A stretch of DNA of 5,945 nt. Source: an uncultured Eubacteriales bacterium. Lineage in GTDB: Bacteria; Bacillota; Clostridia; HGM11514. Numbering within the stretch: position 1 is the first letter of the stretch; each line of letters begins with the position of its first letter. Where the stretch lies: NCBI GenBank assembly GCA_902492655.1, contig CABUMF010000069.1, forward strand, positions 1 through 5,945, read 5' to 3'. The position numbers and the translations under genes are program-made. Below, one piece after another: positions 1 through 5,465 of the stretch. The notes under the pieces were generated by a model that saw only the letters and a program-made list of their open reading frames with translations, was not told the DNA's origin and did not search any database.

Positions 1-78
1 CATACCGCCTTTTCTTGTTATCCAGCCCTCCGGCTGTATCGGTTGAGCAAAAGTCCGCGTGGGATTGATGTGGTATCT

Positions 79-207
79 TTAACTTTGGGAAACTCCGTTT
101 TCCCATTTGGATATTGCTTGAAAAGAAACGTGCAGCTTTTCGGCTAAAGCCTGCTGTGTCAATCCAAGCACTTTTCGCTTTTCGGATATTACTATGCCAA
201 TATTCAT
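79..207 (-). pseudogene. Truncated XRE-family helix-turn-helix regulator, 42 residues
   Basis: This is the DNA-binding end of a Cro/C1-type repressor. Residues 15-36 carry the classic pattern GLTQQALAEKLHVSFQ followed by AISKWENG, typical of XRE regulators in Firmicutes. The ATG at 207 is chosen because an AAGGAGGG ribosome site lies a few bases upstream and a 17-bp-spaced promoter lies beyond it; a longer upstream reading would run through that promoter. Family members normally continue from WENGVSxP into a fifth helix and a C-terminal domain. Here the frame reads VSQS and stops, and neither other frame of the remaining 78 bases gives a recognisable XRE continuation. A frameshift or recombination breakpoint near 79-90 is likely, so I call it a broken gene, although a 42-residue HTH peptide would still be expressed. 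One alternative frame of bases 9-90 ends in a basic tail with a stop, but I cannot identify it. Confidence 0.75.
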
Positions 208-232
208 ATATTTACCCTCCTTCGCTGTTTTT

Positions 233-261
233 ATTATATCATAATATATTTGGAAATTCAA
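233..261 (-). promoter_or_regulatory. Sigma-A promoter of the truncated XRE gene
   Basis: On the minus strand TTGAAT (256-261) and TATAAT (233-238) are separated by exactly 17 bases. The expected start of transcription, near 226, leaves a leader of about 20 bases containing the AAGGAGGG ribosome site. Confidence 0.75.
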
Positions 262-312
262 TAACCGACTTGTTGAACGATCGGTATATATTCTATCAAC
301 AGTTGAAAATCC

Positions 313-353
313 AAAACCTCCTTGACTTAAACGAGCCAAGGAGGTCATTTTTT
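313..353. terminator. Bidirectional intrinsic terminator
   Basis: CCTCCTTG (317-324) pairs perfectly with CAAGGAGG (337-344) around a 12-base loop. On the plus strand the hairpin is followed by TCATTTTTT; on the minus strand by TTTTGGATTTT. It lies about 50 bases past the stop of the minus-strand DUF6076-like gene and most likely ends that transcript before the XRE promoter. Confidence 0.7.
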
Positions 354-394
354 GAATGCTGCACCAACTAGCATAGAGAATGCTCTTGTAGAAA

Positions 395-1492
395 TTATGT
401 CAAGGTACTATTCTCGTTCATCTTTGCTTTCAATCGTTTAGACAAATCCTGCAAATCCTGACAAGCATCAAAGCACATCTGATTGTACCGGTCTATATCT
501 TTGGTGCTGCTGTTGACGGTCAAACCACTCTTGAAAGCCCGAATTTTAGCACGCCGTTCGTCAAACGCTTTATTGTATTTCTCCAAAAGGTCGGGATACC
601 CGGAGAGCTTCTTGCGGTAGCTCCTGCATTTGTTGTCGAAATTGAAATAGGTTTCTTTTATCGGATCAGCCATAGCACGTTTCTTGTAATCATCGTTCGC
701 CTTGTATAAACGCTCTTTCTTGCAAGTTGTTCTGCCACAGGTAAGCGAAGCATTTGAACGTTTGGTAATCATAAGCTGTCCGCAGTTTTCGCAGTTAGTT
801 ATAAGCCTGCCTGCATCGGACATAATATCGGAGTAAATGTCAAGCAAAGTGAGAATAGAGTCATTTGCCACATAAAGGCTTATGTTCCTGCAGTCATCGT
901 GTACCCTGTAAAGAGAACTGTCCAAAACCTCATTGCTGCTCCGTATAGCCGTTCTTATATCAAAAATATTCGCTGCCCTTGCCGAAATGAACGGACGGAA
1001 GATTTTCTCACTATCCGCTTTGAACAATTCAATATATTTTTCCGCACGATCGTGGTTGCCCTTTACGGACAGCCCGATTTTTTTATTGAAATCACGCTGA
1101 CGGAGCTTGAATTTACCGTATAAAAAATAGATAATATAGTTTTTAACGATATTAGCGTATTCAGAAATATCGTAATACTCCGACAGCTCCTCAAGAACAG
1201 CATTGCAGCTCCCGTCACATAATGCGTCCGCATTGCACAGCCTGTCGCCTATCTCCATAATTTCGTTAAGCTCATATTTTACCTTCATAAGGCGGTTAAT
1301 GTCCTTGACAAGATTGCCTGCCTTATTGCTATGCCGCATAAGTCTCTTTGGAGCTTTCAGAGGACAACCTCCGTATGCCCAAGCCTTAATATCGGCAGGA
1401 GTACCGACAATATATGTTTCCGTATCCTCGGAAAAGTCAACGATTATGCCCACCGAAGCAATGTCGGCACAGCACTCAAACAAATCTATCAT
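395..1492 (-). CDS. DUF6076-like zinc-finger protein, 365 residues
   Basis: A soluble protein with no signal peptide or membrane segment. Its clearest motif is a four-cysteine cluster C-x2-C-x14-C-x4-C (C234, C237, C252, C257; CENCGQL then TCGRTTCKKER), followed by a long basic, helical C-terminus rich in Lys/Arg/Tyr. The cluster resembles the CGNR-type zinc finger, and the arrangement recalls the Firmicute family DUF6076, whose function is unknown; this match is from memory. RNA or DNA binding is plausible but inferred. I prefer the start at 1492 (MIDLF) over the ATG at 1540. The promoter -10 lies at 1554-1559, so 1540 would fall at the transcript start, whereas a GAAAGGGG ribosome site sits about 10 bases before 1492 and is conserved in the second copy at 2696-2856. 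The gene is monocistronic, with its own promoter and a terminator at 313-353. Confidence 0.8.
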   Translation of the reverse strand: MIDLFECCADIASVGIIVDFSEDTETYIVGTPADIKAWAYGGCPLKAPKRLMRHSNKAGNLVKDINRLMKVKYELNEIMEIGDRLCNADALCDGSCNAVLEELSEYYDISEYANIVKNYIIYFLYGKFKLRQRDFNKKIGLSVKGNHDRAEKYIELFKADSEKIFRPFISARAANIFDIRTAIRSSNEVLDSSLYRVHDDCRNISLYVANDSILTLLDIYSDIMSDAGRLITNCENCGQLMITKRSNASLTCGRTTCKKERLYKANDDYKKRAMADPIKETYFNFDNKCRSYRKKLSGYPDLLEKYNKAFDERRAKIRAFKSGLTVNSSTKDIDRYNQMCFDACQDLQDLSKRLKAKMNENSTLT

Positions 1493-1637
1493 AACCAATA
1501 CGCCCCTTTCGGAAAAATTCAAACGAAATCCGACAAACAAATTTTATAGATTTATTATATCACGTTTTGCACGTTTCGTCAACGGATAGTGTGGAATTAT
1601 CTGTATTTGTACGGTGTTTGCACGCAAGGGCGTAATG
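1477..1637 (-). repeat. Direct repeat copy A: promoter, leader and first codons of the DUF6076-like gene
   Basis: Aligns without gaps to 2696-2856, in the same orientation, with about 23 mismatches in 161 positions (about 86% identity, counted by hand). It covers the region upstream of the promoter, the promoter itself, the leader, the GAAAGGGG ribosome site and the first five codons of the gene. The two copies bracket the methyltransferase unit. Confidence 0.9.
1554..1582 (-). promoter_or_regulatory. Sigma-A promoter of the DUF6076-like gene
   Basis: On the minus strand TTGACG (1577-1582) and TATAAT (1554-1559) are separated by 17 bases. The leader to the ATG at 1492 is about 55 bases. The spacer contains two tandem ACGTTT words (plus strand) nine bases apart, and TTTGCACG occurs both in the spacer (1566-1573) and 51 bases further upstream (1617-1624). 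These could be operator half-sites, but no regulator is known. Confidence 0.8.
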
Positions 1638-1650
1638 GTTATAGAAATGC

Positions 1651-1682
1651 AAAAAAGGAGCGTGAGAATTTGCTCACACTCC
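1651..1682 (-). terminator. Intrinsic terminator of the RNA methyltransferase gene
   Basis: On the minus strand GGAGTGTGAG (1673-1682) pairs with CTCACGCTCC (1657-1666) over ten base pairs with one G-U wobble and a six-base loop, followed at once by six T (1651-1656). It is about 45 bases past the stop codon of the methyltransferase gene and separates it from the DUF6076-like promoter. Confidence 0.85.
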
Positions 1683-1726
1683 CCGATAAATGGGAATATT
1701 CCATTGCAAAAATAAACTGATAGAAT

Positions 1727-2548
1727 TTACTTTATGCCCCTTTGCCTTGTGATTTCGTACATCAGAATTGAAGCAGCACAGCTTACATTGAACGAAGATG
1801 CGTATGATTTTTCTGACATTGGAATAGTACAAAGCAGGTCGCAATATTCTTTATATGCTTTGTTCAGTCCCATAGTTTCATTGCCCATCATTAGCATTAG
1901 AGGAACTGTAAGGTCAGCTGAATAAATCGGATTTTGCTTGTGAGCGGTAGTTCCGACAGTAAGGAAATTCGGATACTGTTCTTTCAATTTGTTTAGATAC
2001 ATAAAGAGATCGTTATTATCAGCGATTCGTATAACGGGCATATTGAAAAAAGAACCCATAGCAGAAACAACTACATCAGGATCATAAAGGTCTATGGAAT
2101 GTCCTGTAATGATAAGCATATCTGCTCCGAGTGCATCACAAGAGCGTATCATTGTTCCGAGATTGCCTTTGTTTGACGGTCTGTCAAATAATACTATAAA
2201 AGGATTTTCGGAAAGCGACACGTTCTCAAGCTTATCCTCACGCATTTCAATGATAGCCATTAACTCAGACGTATCATCTTTATTGCTGAGGTCATTCATA
2301 AGCTCAGCTGTAAGACAAAAATTCTCATCTGTTTTAATATTTGCAATCATTTCCTTTGCCCAGCCGGATAAATTGTTTCCGTCATAAATAAAAGATTTTA
2401 TATTCCATTTGTTCTTTACAGCTTCATTAAGGCTTCTGACACCCTCAACTAAGAACTCGTTATATCTGTACCTTTTATTTCTGTTAGTCTTAAGCACTTC
2501 AAATTTCTGATATGTGCTGTTTTTGCTGAATACTTTTGTTTCACGCAT
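1727..2548 (-). CDS. SpoU/TrmH-family RNA 2'-O-methyltransferase, 273 residues
   Basis: Predicted S-adenosylmethionine-dependent methylase of a ribose 2'-OH in rRNA or tRNA, acting in the cytoplasm. Residues 12-60 fit the N-terminal substrate-binding region of this family (KRYRYNEFLVEGVRSLNEA). The three SPOUT motifs are present: motif 1 at 121-143 with the conserved Asn129 and Arg135 (GNLGTMIRS), motif 2 at 222-228 (GNETMGL), and motif 3 at 242-270 with IPMSEKS, Ser252, Asn254 and the YEITRQ tail. Motif 3 reads SSFNVS where many members have SLNVS, a mild variation. Length is normal for the two-domain members, which include housekeeping 23S rRNA methylases and resistance enzymes of the TsnR type; the target nucleotide cannot be told from sequence. 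The start at 2548 has AAAGGA eight bases upstream. It has its own promoter and terminator, so it is a stand-alone unit lying between the two direct repeats. Confidence 0.93.
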   Translation of the reverse strand: MRETKVFSKNSTYQKFEVLKTNRNKRYRYNEFLVEGVRSLNEAVKNKWNIKSFIYDGNNLSGWAKEMIANIKTDENFCLTAELMNDLSNKDDTSELMAIIEMREDKLENVSLSENPFIVLFDRPSNKGNLGTMIRSCDALGADMLIITGHSIDLYDPDVVVSAMGSFFNMPVIRIADNNDLFMYLNKLKEQYPNFLTVGTTAHKQNPIYSADLTVPLMLMMGNETMGLNKAYKEYCDLLCTIPMSEKSYASSFNVSCAASILMYEITRQRGIK

Positions 2549-2556
2549 AGTGTATC

Positions 2557-2576
2557 CTTTTTCCTGACGGAAAAAG
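2557..2576 (-). promoter_or_regulatory. Leader hairpin covering the ribosome site of the methyltransferase gene
   Basis: In the transcript CTTTTTCC (2569-2576) can pair with GGAAAAAG (2557-2564) around a four-base GTCA loop. The 3' arm contains most of the likely Shine-Dalgarno sequence AAAGGA just ahead of the ATG, so folding would hide it. The stem is AU-rich, hence only moderately stable. A second GGGAGG purine run sits just upstream. A regulatory role is inferred. Confidence 0.45.
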
Positions 2577-2651
2577 TCCTCCCTTCGATTTTTAAATTTG
2601 GGGGTGGGTGTAAAACCATTTCCGATTTGTCGGGCAGTTTAGCTACCCGAT

Positions 2652-2711
2652 TTATTCCATTATACCCCAAACTATAAATATAGTCAAGGGGAGAACAAAC
2701 AGATTTATCAT
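2652..2711 (-). pseudogene. Relic of a second DUF6076-like gene start (19-codon ORF)
   Basis: Within repeat copy B the ATG at 2711 keeps the GAAAGGGG ribosome site and the first five codons of the DUF6076-like gene (MINLF against MIDLF). Similarity then ends, and the frame continues for 14 hydrophobic codons to a stop at 2652. Those last codons lie over the -35 and -10 boxes of the methyltransferase promoter, so the join between relic and methyltransferase unit is at about 2688-2696. A 19-residue leader peptide is possible but less likely than a decayed gene start. Confidence 0.55.
2659..2687 (-). promoter_or_regulatory. Sigma-A promoter of the methyltransferase gene
   Basis: On the minus strand TTGACT (2682-2687) and TATAAT (2659-2664) are separated by 17 bases, one change from consensus. 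It gives a leader of about 100 bases. The leader holds a 7-bp hairpin CGGGTAG/CTGCCCG with one G-U pair (about 2630-2648) and the ribosome-site hairpin at 2557-2576. Confidence 0.85.
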
Positions 2712-2856
2712 AACAAATACGCCCCTTTCGGAAAAACTCCAATGAAATCCGCCGAAATAATTTTATAGAATTTATATATCACGTTTTGCACGTTTCGACA
2801 ACGGATGGTACGGAATTATCTGTATTTGTATGATATTTGCACGCATAGGCTTAATG
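2696..2856 (-). repeat. Direct repeat copy B: decayed copy of the DUF6076-like promoter and leader
   Basis: Gap-free counterpart of 1477-1637. The -35 and -10 positions (2796-2801 and 2773-2778) read TTGTCG and TATATA in place of TTGACG and TATAAT, so the promoter is weakened, while the spacer and the ribosome site are unchanged. It fills most of the gene-free stretch 2549-2977 together with the methyltransferase leader and the start region of the HTH gene. Confidence 0.9.
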
Positions 2857-2907
2857 AGTTGCTCGAAGCAAAAAGAATGAGGTCAAAAAGGCGTTTTCGG
2901 AAAATTT

Positions 2908-2918
2908 TGATATATAAT
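2908..2918 (+). promoter_or_regulatory. Possible extended -10 promoter of the small HTH gene
   Basis: TGATATATAAT contains both TATAAT (2913-2918) and a TG-n extended form before TATATA. No convincing -35 box is seen 16-18 bases upstream (the region reads GCGTTTTCG). The leader would start near 2925 and contains the pair GGCTC (2926-2930)/GAGCC (2946-2950). Confidence 0.4.
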
Positions 2919-2977
2919 GGGAGCAGGCTCAGAGGAAAATCCCAAGAGCCGAACAAAAGAAAATGGAGGTGCTGCTA

Positions 2978-3196
2978 ATGAACAGCAGAGAAAATCTGCC
3001 GATGATGTTATCGGCAAACGACATTCAGGCAATGGGCTTCACGAGAACTATGGCGTACAATATCCTTAATCGTGAGGACGTGCCTGTTGTGAAGATCGGC
3101 AGTCGGAAGTTTATTCAGAGGGATAAGTTTTTCGACTGGTTGGACAGCAGAGAGAAGGCCGAAATCGTAAATGATGACGGGAGGGCTGACAGATGA
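2978..3196 (+). CDS. Small excisionase-like helix-turn-helix protein, 72 residues
   Basis: A single MerR/excisionase-like DNA-binding domain. Residues 10-32 form the helix-turn-helix (MLSANDIQAMGF then TRTMAYNILN), followed by a hairpin wing (VPVVKIGSRKFIQ) and an amphipathic helix (RDKFFDWLDSR). Proteins of this size and layout are common in integrative conjugative elements of Clostridia, where they act as excision factors or small regulators; which of these applies here is unknown. The ATG at 2978 is chosen over the in-frame ATG at 2963 because GGAGG sits eight bases before it and would otherwise lie inside the coding sequence. The stop overlaps the next start as ATGA at 3193-3196, implying translational coupling to the following, broken gene. 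Confidence 0.8.
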   Translation: MNSRENLPMMLSANDIQAMGFTRTMAYNILNREDVPVVKIGSRKFIQRDKFFDWLDSREKAEIVNDDGRADR

Positions 3197-3310
3197 ATGA
3201 GGAAGAAAAGACCATAACCACAAATGAGCCTGCTGCCGAAAAGCAGACCAAGCCTGCAAAGCCGAAGCGTACCGATGAGGAGAAATTGCAGGAGTGCTAT
3301 GAAAAGCGTG
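3193..3310 (+). pseudogene. N-terminal fragment of a mobile-element gene, broken by a junction
   Basis: Starts at the ATGA overlap with the HTH gene. It reads a charged, low-complexity N-terminus (MNEEEKTITTNEPAAEKQTK) and then KRTDEEKLQECYEKRDR, the beginning of a helical, probably coiled-coil region. From about 3310 the frame continues only into out-of-frame surface-repeat sequence and stops at 3417. The true gene is therefore truncated after about 39 codons. The style recalls small accessory mobilisation proteins such as those called DUF3847, which often follow an HTH gene in Clostridial elements; that identification is tentative. Confidence 0.6.
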
Positions 3311-4669
3311 ACAGGCGGTACTGCATCCGTTGGTGCAGGCACTCCGATCACCAAGGCAACAATGGGTACAACCGTTACTTTGACCGCAGGTGCAGCTCCT
3401 TCCGGTCAGATGTTTGATAAATGGGTTGTTAACGGTGTTGTCGTTGCTGATGCAAACAGCGCAACTACCACCTTCGTAATGCCTGCTGGTAATGTAACCG
3501 CAGAGGCTACCTACAAGAACATTCCTGTTGTTACTTATACCGTAACCTTCAATGCAAACGGTGGTACGGGCAGTATGGCTGATGCAACCGGTGTTTCCGG
3601 TGACTATGTACTTCCTGTCTGCGGCTTCACAGCGCCTAACGGCAAGCAGTTCAAGGCTTGGAGCGTTGGCGGTGTTGAAAAGGCTGCTGGCGATACCATC
3701 ACCGTAAACGCAAATACTACCGTAACTGCAATTTGGGAGAACATCCCTGTAACCTACTATACCGTAACCTTCGACTCCAACGGTGGTTCTGCTGTAACGG
3801 CACAGTCTATCGAAGCAGGTCAGAAGGCTACCAAGCCTGCCGATCCTACCAAGGACGGATACGATTTCAAGGGCTGGACTTTGAACGGTTCTGCTTATGA
3901 TTTCAACACCGCAGTGAACGGCAATATTACTCTCGTTGCTACTTGGGAACAGCAGCAGGTTGTACCTACCACCTACACCGTATCCTTTGCGGCTAACGGC
4001 GGTACAGGCACAATGGCAGATGTAACCGGAATTTCCGGCGAATACACTCTCCCTGAAAACGGCTTCACTGCTCCCGATGGCAAGCAGTTCAAGGCTTGGA
4101 GCGTTGGCGGTAACGAAAAGGCAGTTGGCGACAAGATCACCGTTACTGCTGACACTACCGTAACCGCAGTTTGGGAGGACATCCCTGCCGGACACACCTG
4201 CGACATTAAGCCTGTTGCAAAGGTTGAGCCTTCCTGCACAGAGGCCGGTAAGGAAGCGTACTACAAGTGCGAAGGCTGTGGCAAGTTCTATGAAGATGCA
4301 CTCGGTACAAAGGAAATAACCGACCTTGCAGCTTGGGGCAATCTTGCTAAGCTCGGTCACACCGAATCCGATTGGAAGTCCGACAAGGATAATCATTGGA
4401 AGGAATGCACCGTAGCAGGTTGTGGCGTTATCATTGAGAACAGCAAGGCTGCTCACGCAGACGCTAACAACGATGGCAAGTGCGATACCTGCGAATACAA
4501 TGTTGGTAAAACCCCTACCAATCCCGGCAATAAGCCTTCGGATGATGTTCAGTCTCCGCAGACCGGCGACAACAGTATGATGTGGCTGTGGATCGCTCTG
4601 CTGTTCGTCAGCGGCTTCGGGGTTGTGACAACTACTGTTTATACTAAAAAAAGAAAATCTGTGAAATAA
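3299..4669 (+). CDS. InlB-repeat, sortase-anchored surface protein lacking its N-terminus, 456 residues
   Basis: Mostly a string of Listeria-Bacteroides/InlB B-type repeats: a first, variant unit at residues 4-75, then units at 79-150, 153-217 and 225-296, each with YTVTF-NGG near its start and ending in W or Y plus an acidic or polar residue. A Cys/His-rich region follows (300-400; pairs such as KCEGC and CDTC). The end is a cell-wall sorting signal: SPQTG at 419-423, a hydrophobic segment 427-447 and a KKRK tail. The protein should be displayed outside the cell, possibly as an adhesin or matrix component. Oddly, no signal peptide or upstream domain exists. The repeat homology begins at 3305-3312, exactly where the previous gene loses its own identity. 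The ATG at 3299 has only GGAG four bases before it; reading from 3224 merely gives the wrong frame of the preceding gene. It is probably a 5'-truncated, non-exported remnant. Confidence 0.8.
   Translation: MKSVTGGTASVGAGTPITKATMGTTVTLTAGAAPSGQMFDKWVVNGVVVADANSATTTFVMPAGNVTAEATYKNIPVVTYTVTFNANGGTGSMADATGVSGDYVLPVCGFTAPNGKQFKAWSVGGVEKAAGDTITVNANTTVTAIWENIPVTYYTVTFDSNGGSAVTAQSIEAGQKATKPADPTKDGYDFKGWTLNGSAYDFNTAVNGNITLVATWEQQQVVPTTYTVSFAANGGTGTMADVTGISGEYTLPENGFTAPDGKQFKAWSVGGNEKAVGDKITVTADTTVTAVWEDIPAGHTCDIKPVAKVEPSCTEAGKEAYYKCEGCGKFYEDALGTKEITDLAAWGNLAKLGHTESDWKSDKDNHWKECTVAGCGVIIENSKAAHADANNDGKCDTCEYNVGKTPTNPGNKPSDDVQSPQTGDNSMMWLWIALLFVSGFGVVTTTVYTKKRKSVK
3533..4186 (+). repeat. Protein-level tandem repeats with a near-identical pair
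   Basis: Units at 3533-3748 and 3971-4186 are 72 codons each and very similar, including an identical 33-base stretch at 3641-3673 and 4079-4111. The unit between them is a more distant InlB/Flg_new type. The pattern fits duplication by recombination inside a surface-protein gene. Confidence 0.85.
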
Positions 4670-4692
4670 CAGATAGCTAACCATTTAAGGAT

Positions 4693-4723
4693 GGCGGTAG
4701 CGGAGCTTCCGCTGCCGCCTTTT
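4693..4723 (+). terminator. Intrinsic terminator after the surface-protein gene
   Basis: GGCGGTAGCGGA pairs with TCCGCTGCCGCC over 12 base pairs (one G-U) around a three-base loop (4693-4719), followed by TTTTCCTT. It lies 24 bases past the stop. An ATG at 4691 that would extend the next gene upstream falls inside this hairpin and is not a credible start. Confidence 0.85.
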
Positions 4724-4752
4724 CCTTACGAAAAGGATTTCTTCGGAAGTCC

Positions 4753-4797
4753 CTTTCCGAAAGGCGGCAAAAAAGCGCTTTGCCGATTTTCGGAAAG
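4753..4797 (+). repeat. Long inverted repeat before the DUF5640-like gene
   Basis: An outer stem CTTTCCGAAA (4753-4762)/TTTCGGAAAG (4788-4797) encloses an inner stem CGGCAAA (4765-4771)/TTTGCCG (4779-4785). It ends about ten bases before the ribosome site of the next gene. No T-run follows, so it looks more like a leader structure, processing site or dispersed hairpin than a terminator. No good promoter is seen between 4724 and 4819, so the downstream gene may rely on readthrough. Confidence 0.6.
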
Positions 4798-4819
4798 AAA
4801 TCGAACAAGGAGAAATCAA

Positions 4820-5425
4820 ATGGACGAACAAGAAAAAGAAATTGAAGAAATACTCAGAACATTTGACAAAGCACCTTCGCCTTCGTCAGAAAGAAATAAC
4901 CAAGCTCAAATGCGGCAGAACCATTTGCAGTCTCGGCAGGCTCCCAAAAAGACAACTGACGCCGAACGGACTGCCCGCACATCAAATCAAACTGCATACA
5001 AAAGACAACCTCAGTCAAGTAAAGGCAGGTATCTCTCCCCTACACGCAAAACCGCAATAAAGCGAAGAAAAAGGCAAAGAGCTGTGATTGTCTCGTTATT
5101 AGCACTCCTTTTTGTTGTTCTGATTATTGTGTTGATCTGCAAAGGCTGCTCCGGCAGAACAGATGCGCTTGCCGGCAAATGGGATTTTGATGGGACTACT
5201 GCCTATGAATTTGACGGAAAGGGAGTTGGAACGATGGTGCTGCCATCCGTTTCCTACGACTTCAAGTATGAAATTAACGGAAACGAGCTTTACATAGATT
5301 TTATAAACGAATCTGTCCACGACAGCACTTACAGCTTTACCGTGCAAACCAATACCTTAACTCTTGTCGGAGGAAATGACACAGCAATACCGGGAAAGGT
5401 TTATGAGCTGACAAAACAGGAATGA
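4820..5425 (+). CDS. Single-pass membrane protein with a DUF5640-like outer domain, 201 residues
   Basis: Residues 1-80 are hydrophilic and rich in Gln, Ser, Arg and Lys, presumably disordered and inside the cell. KRRKRQR (81-87) precedes one membrane helix (about 88-107), giving an N-in/C-out orientation. The outer part, from LAGKWDFDG at 117 to the end, is a compact beta-rich domain with alternating strands (YEFDGKGVGTM, FKYEINGNELYIDF, YSFTVQTNTLTLVGG), the pattern of the lipocalin-like DUF5640 family; its ligand is unknown. Two cysteines (C108, C110) follow the helix. The ATG at 4820 has AGGAG seven bases upstream; the longer reading from 4691 starts inside a terminator. It lies between a sortase substrate and a sortase-like start, so a role at the cell envelope is likely but inferred. 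Confidence 0.8.
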   Translation: MDEQEKEIEEILRTFDKAPSPSSERNNQAQMRQNHLQSRQAPKKTTDAERTARTSNQTAYKRQPQSSKGRYLSPTRKTAIKRRKRQRAVIVSLLALLFVVLIIVLICKGCSGRTDALAGKWDFDGTTAYEFDGKGVGTMVLPSVSYDFKYEINGNELYIDFINESVHDSTYSFTVQTNTLTLVGGNDTAIPGKVYELTKQE

Positions 5426-5465
5426 AGCGTGCTAAACACAACAGTAGCTATTAACGGAGGTCTAT

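Noticed and set aside
1..78. Possible end of another gene and a start codon at the left edge (minus strand, CAT at 1-3)
   Set aside because: One minus frame ends in an Arg-rich tail and an AAAAGGCGGT precedes the ATG at position 3, but too little sequence remains to support either gene.
1493..1540. Longer start (ATG at 1540) for the DUF6076-like gene
   Set aside because: It lies about seven bases from the predicted transcript start, has no ribosome site, and the repeat copy does not keep that ATG.
1693..1702. Palindrome GGAATATTCC
   Set aside because: A 10-bp palindrome in AT-rich noncoding sequence is expected by chance and has no matching partner near a promoter.
2449..2742. 97-codon minus-strand frame crossing the repeat and the methyltransferase start
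   Set aside because: It runs through the methyltransferase promoter, leader and first 30 codons in another frame, and its start lies ahead of the conserved ribosome site of repeat copy B.
3533..4186. CRISPR-like repetition
   Set aside because: The repeats are in-frame protein modules of 65-72 codons with varying sequence, not short identical repeats with unique spacers.
3008..4684. 558-codon open frame on the minus strand
   Set aside because: It is the reverse of the InlB-repeat gene. The plus-strand reading has clear repeats, a sorting signal and a terminator, whereas the minus-strand product is Cys/Ser-rich with no family signature or ribosome site.
4691..4819. N-terminal extension of the DUF5640-like protein
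   Set aside because: The ATG at 4691 sits in the terminator hairpin of the previous gene, and the stretch is covered by inverted repeats.
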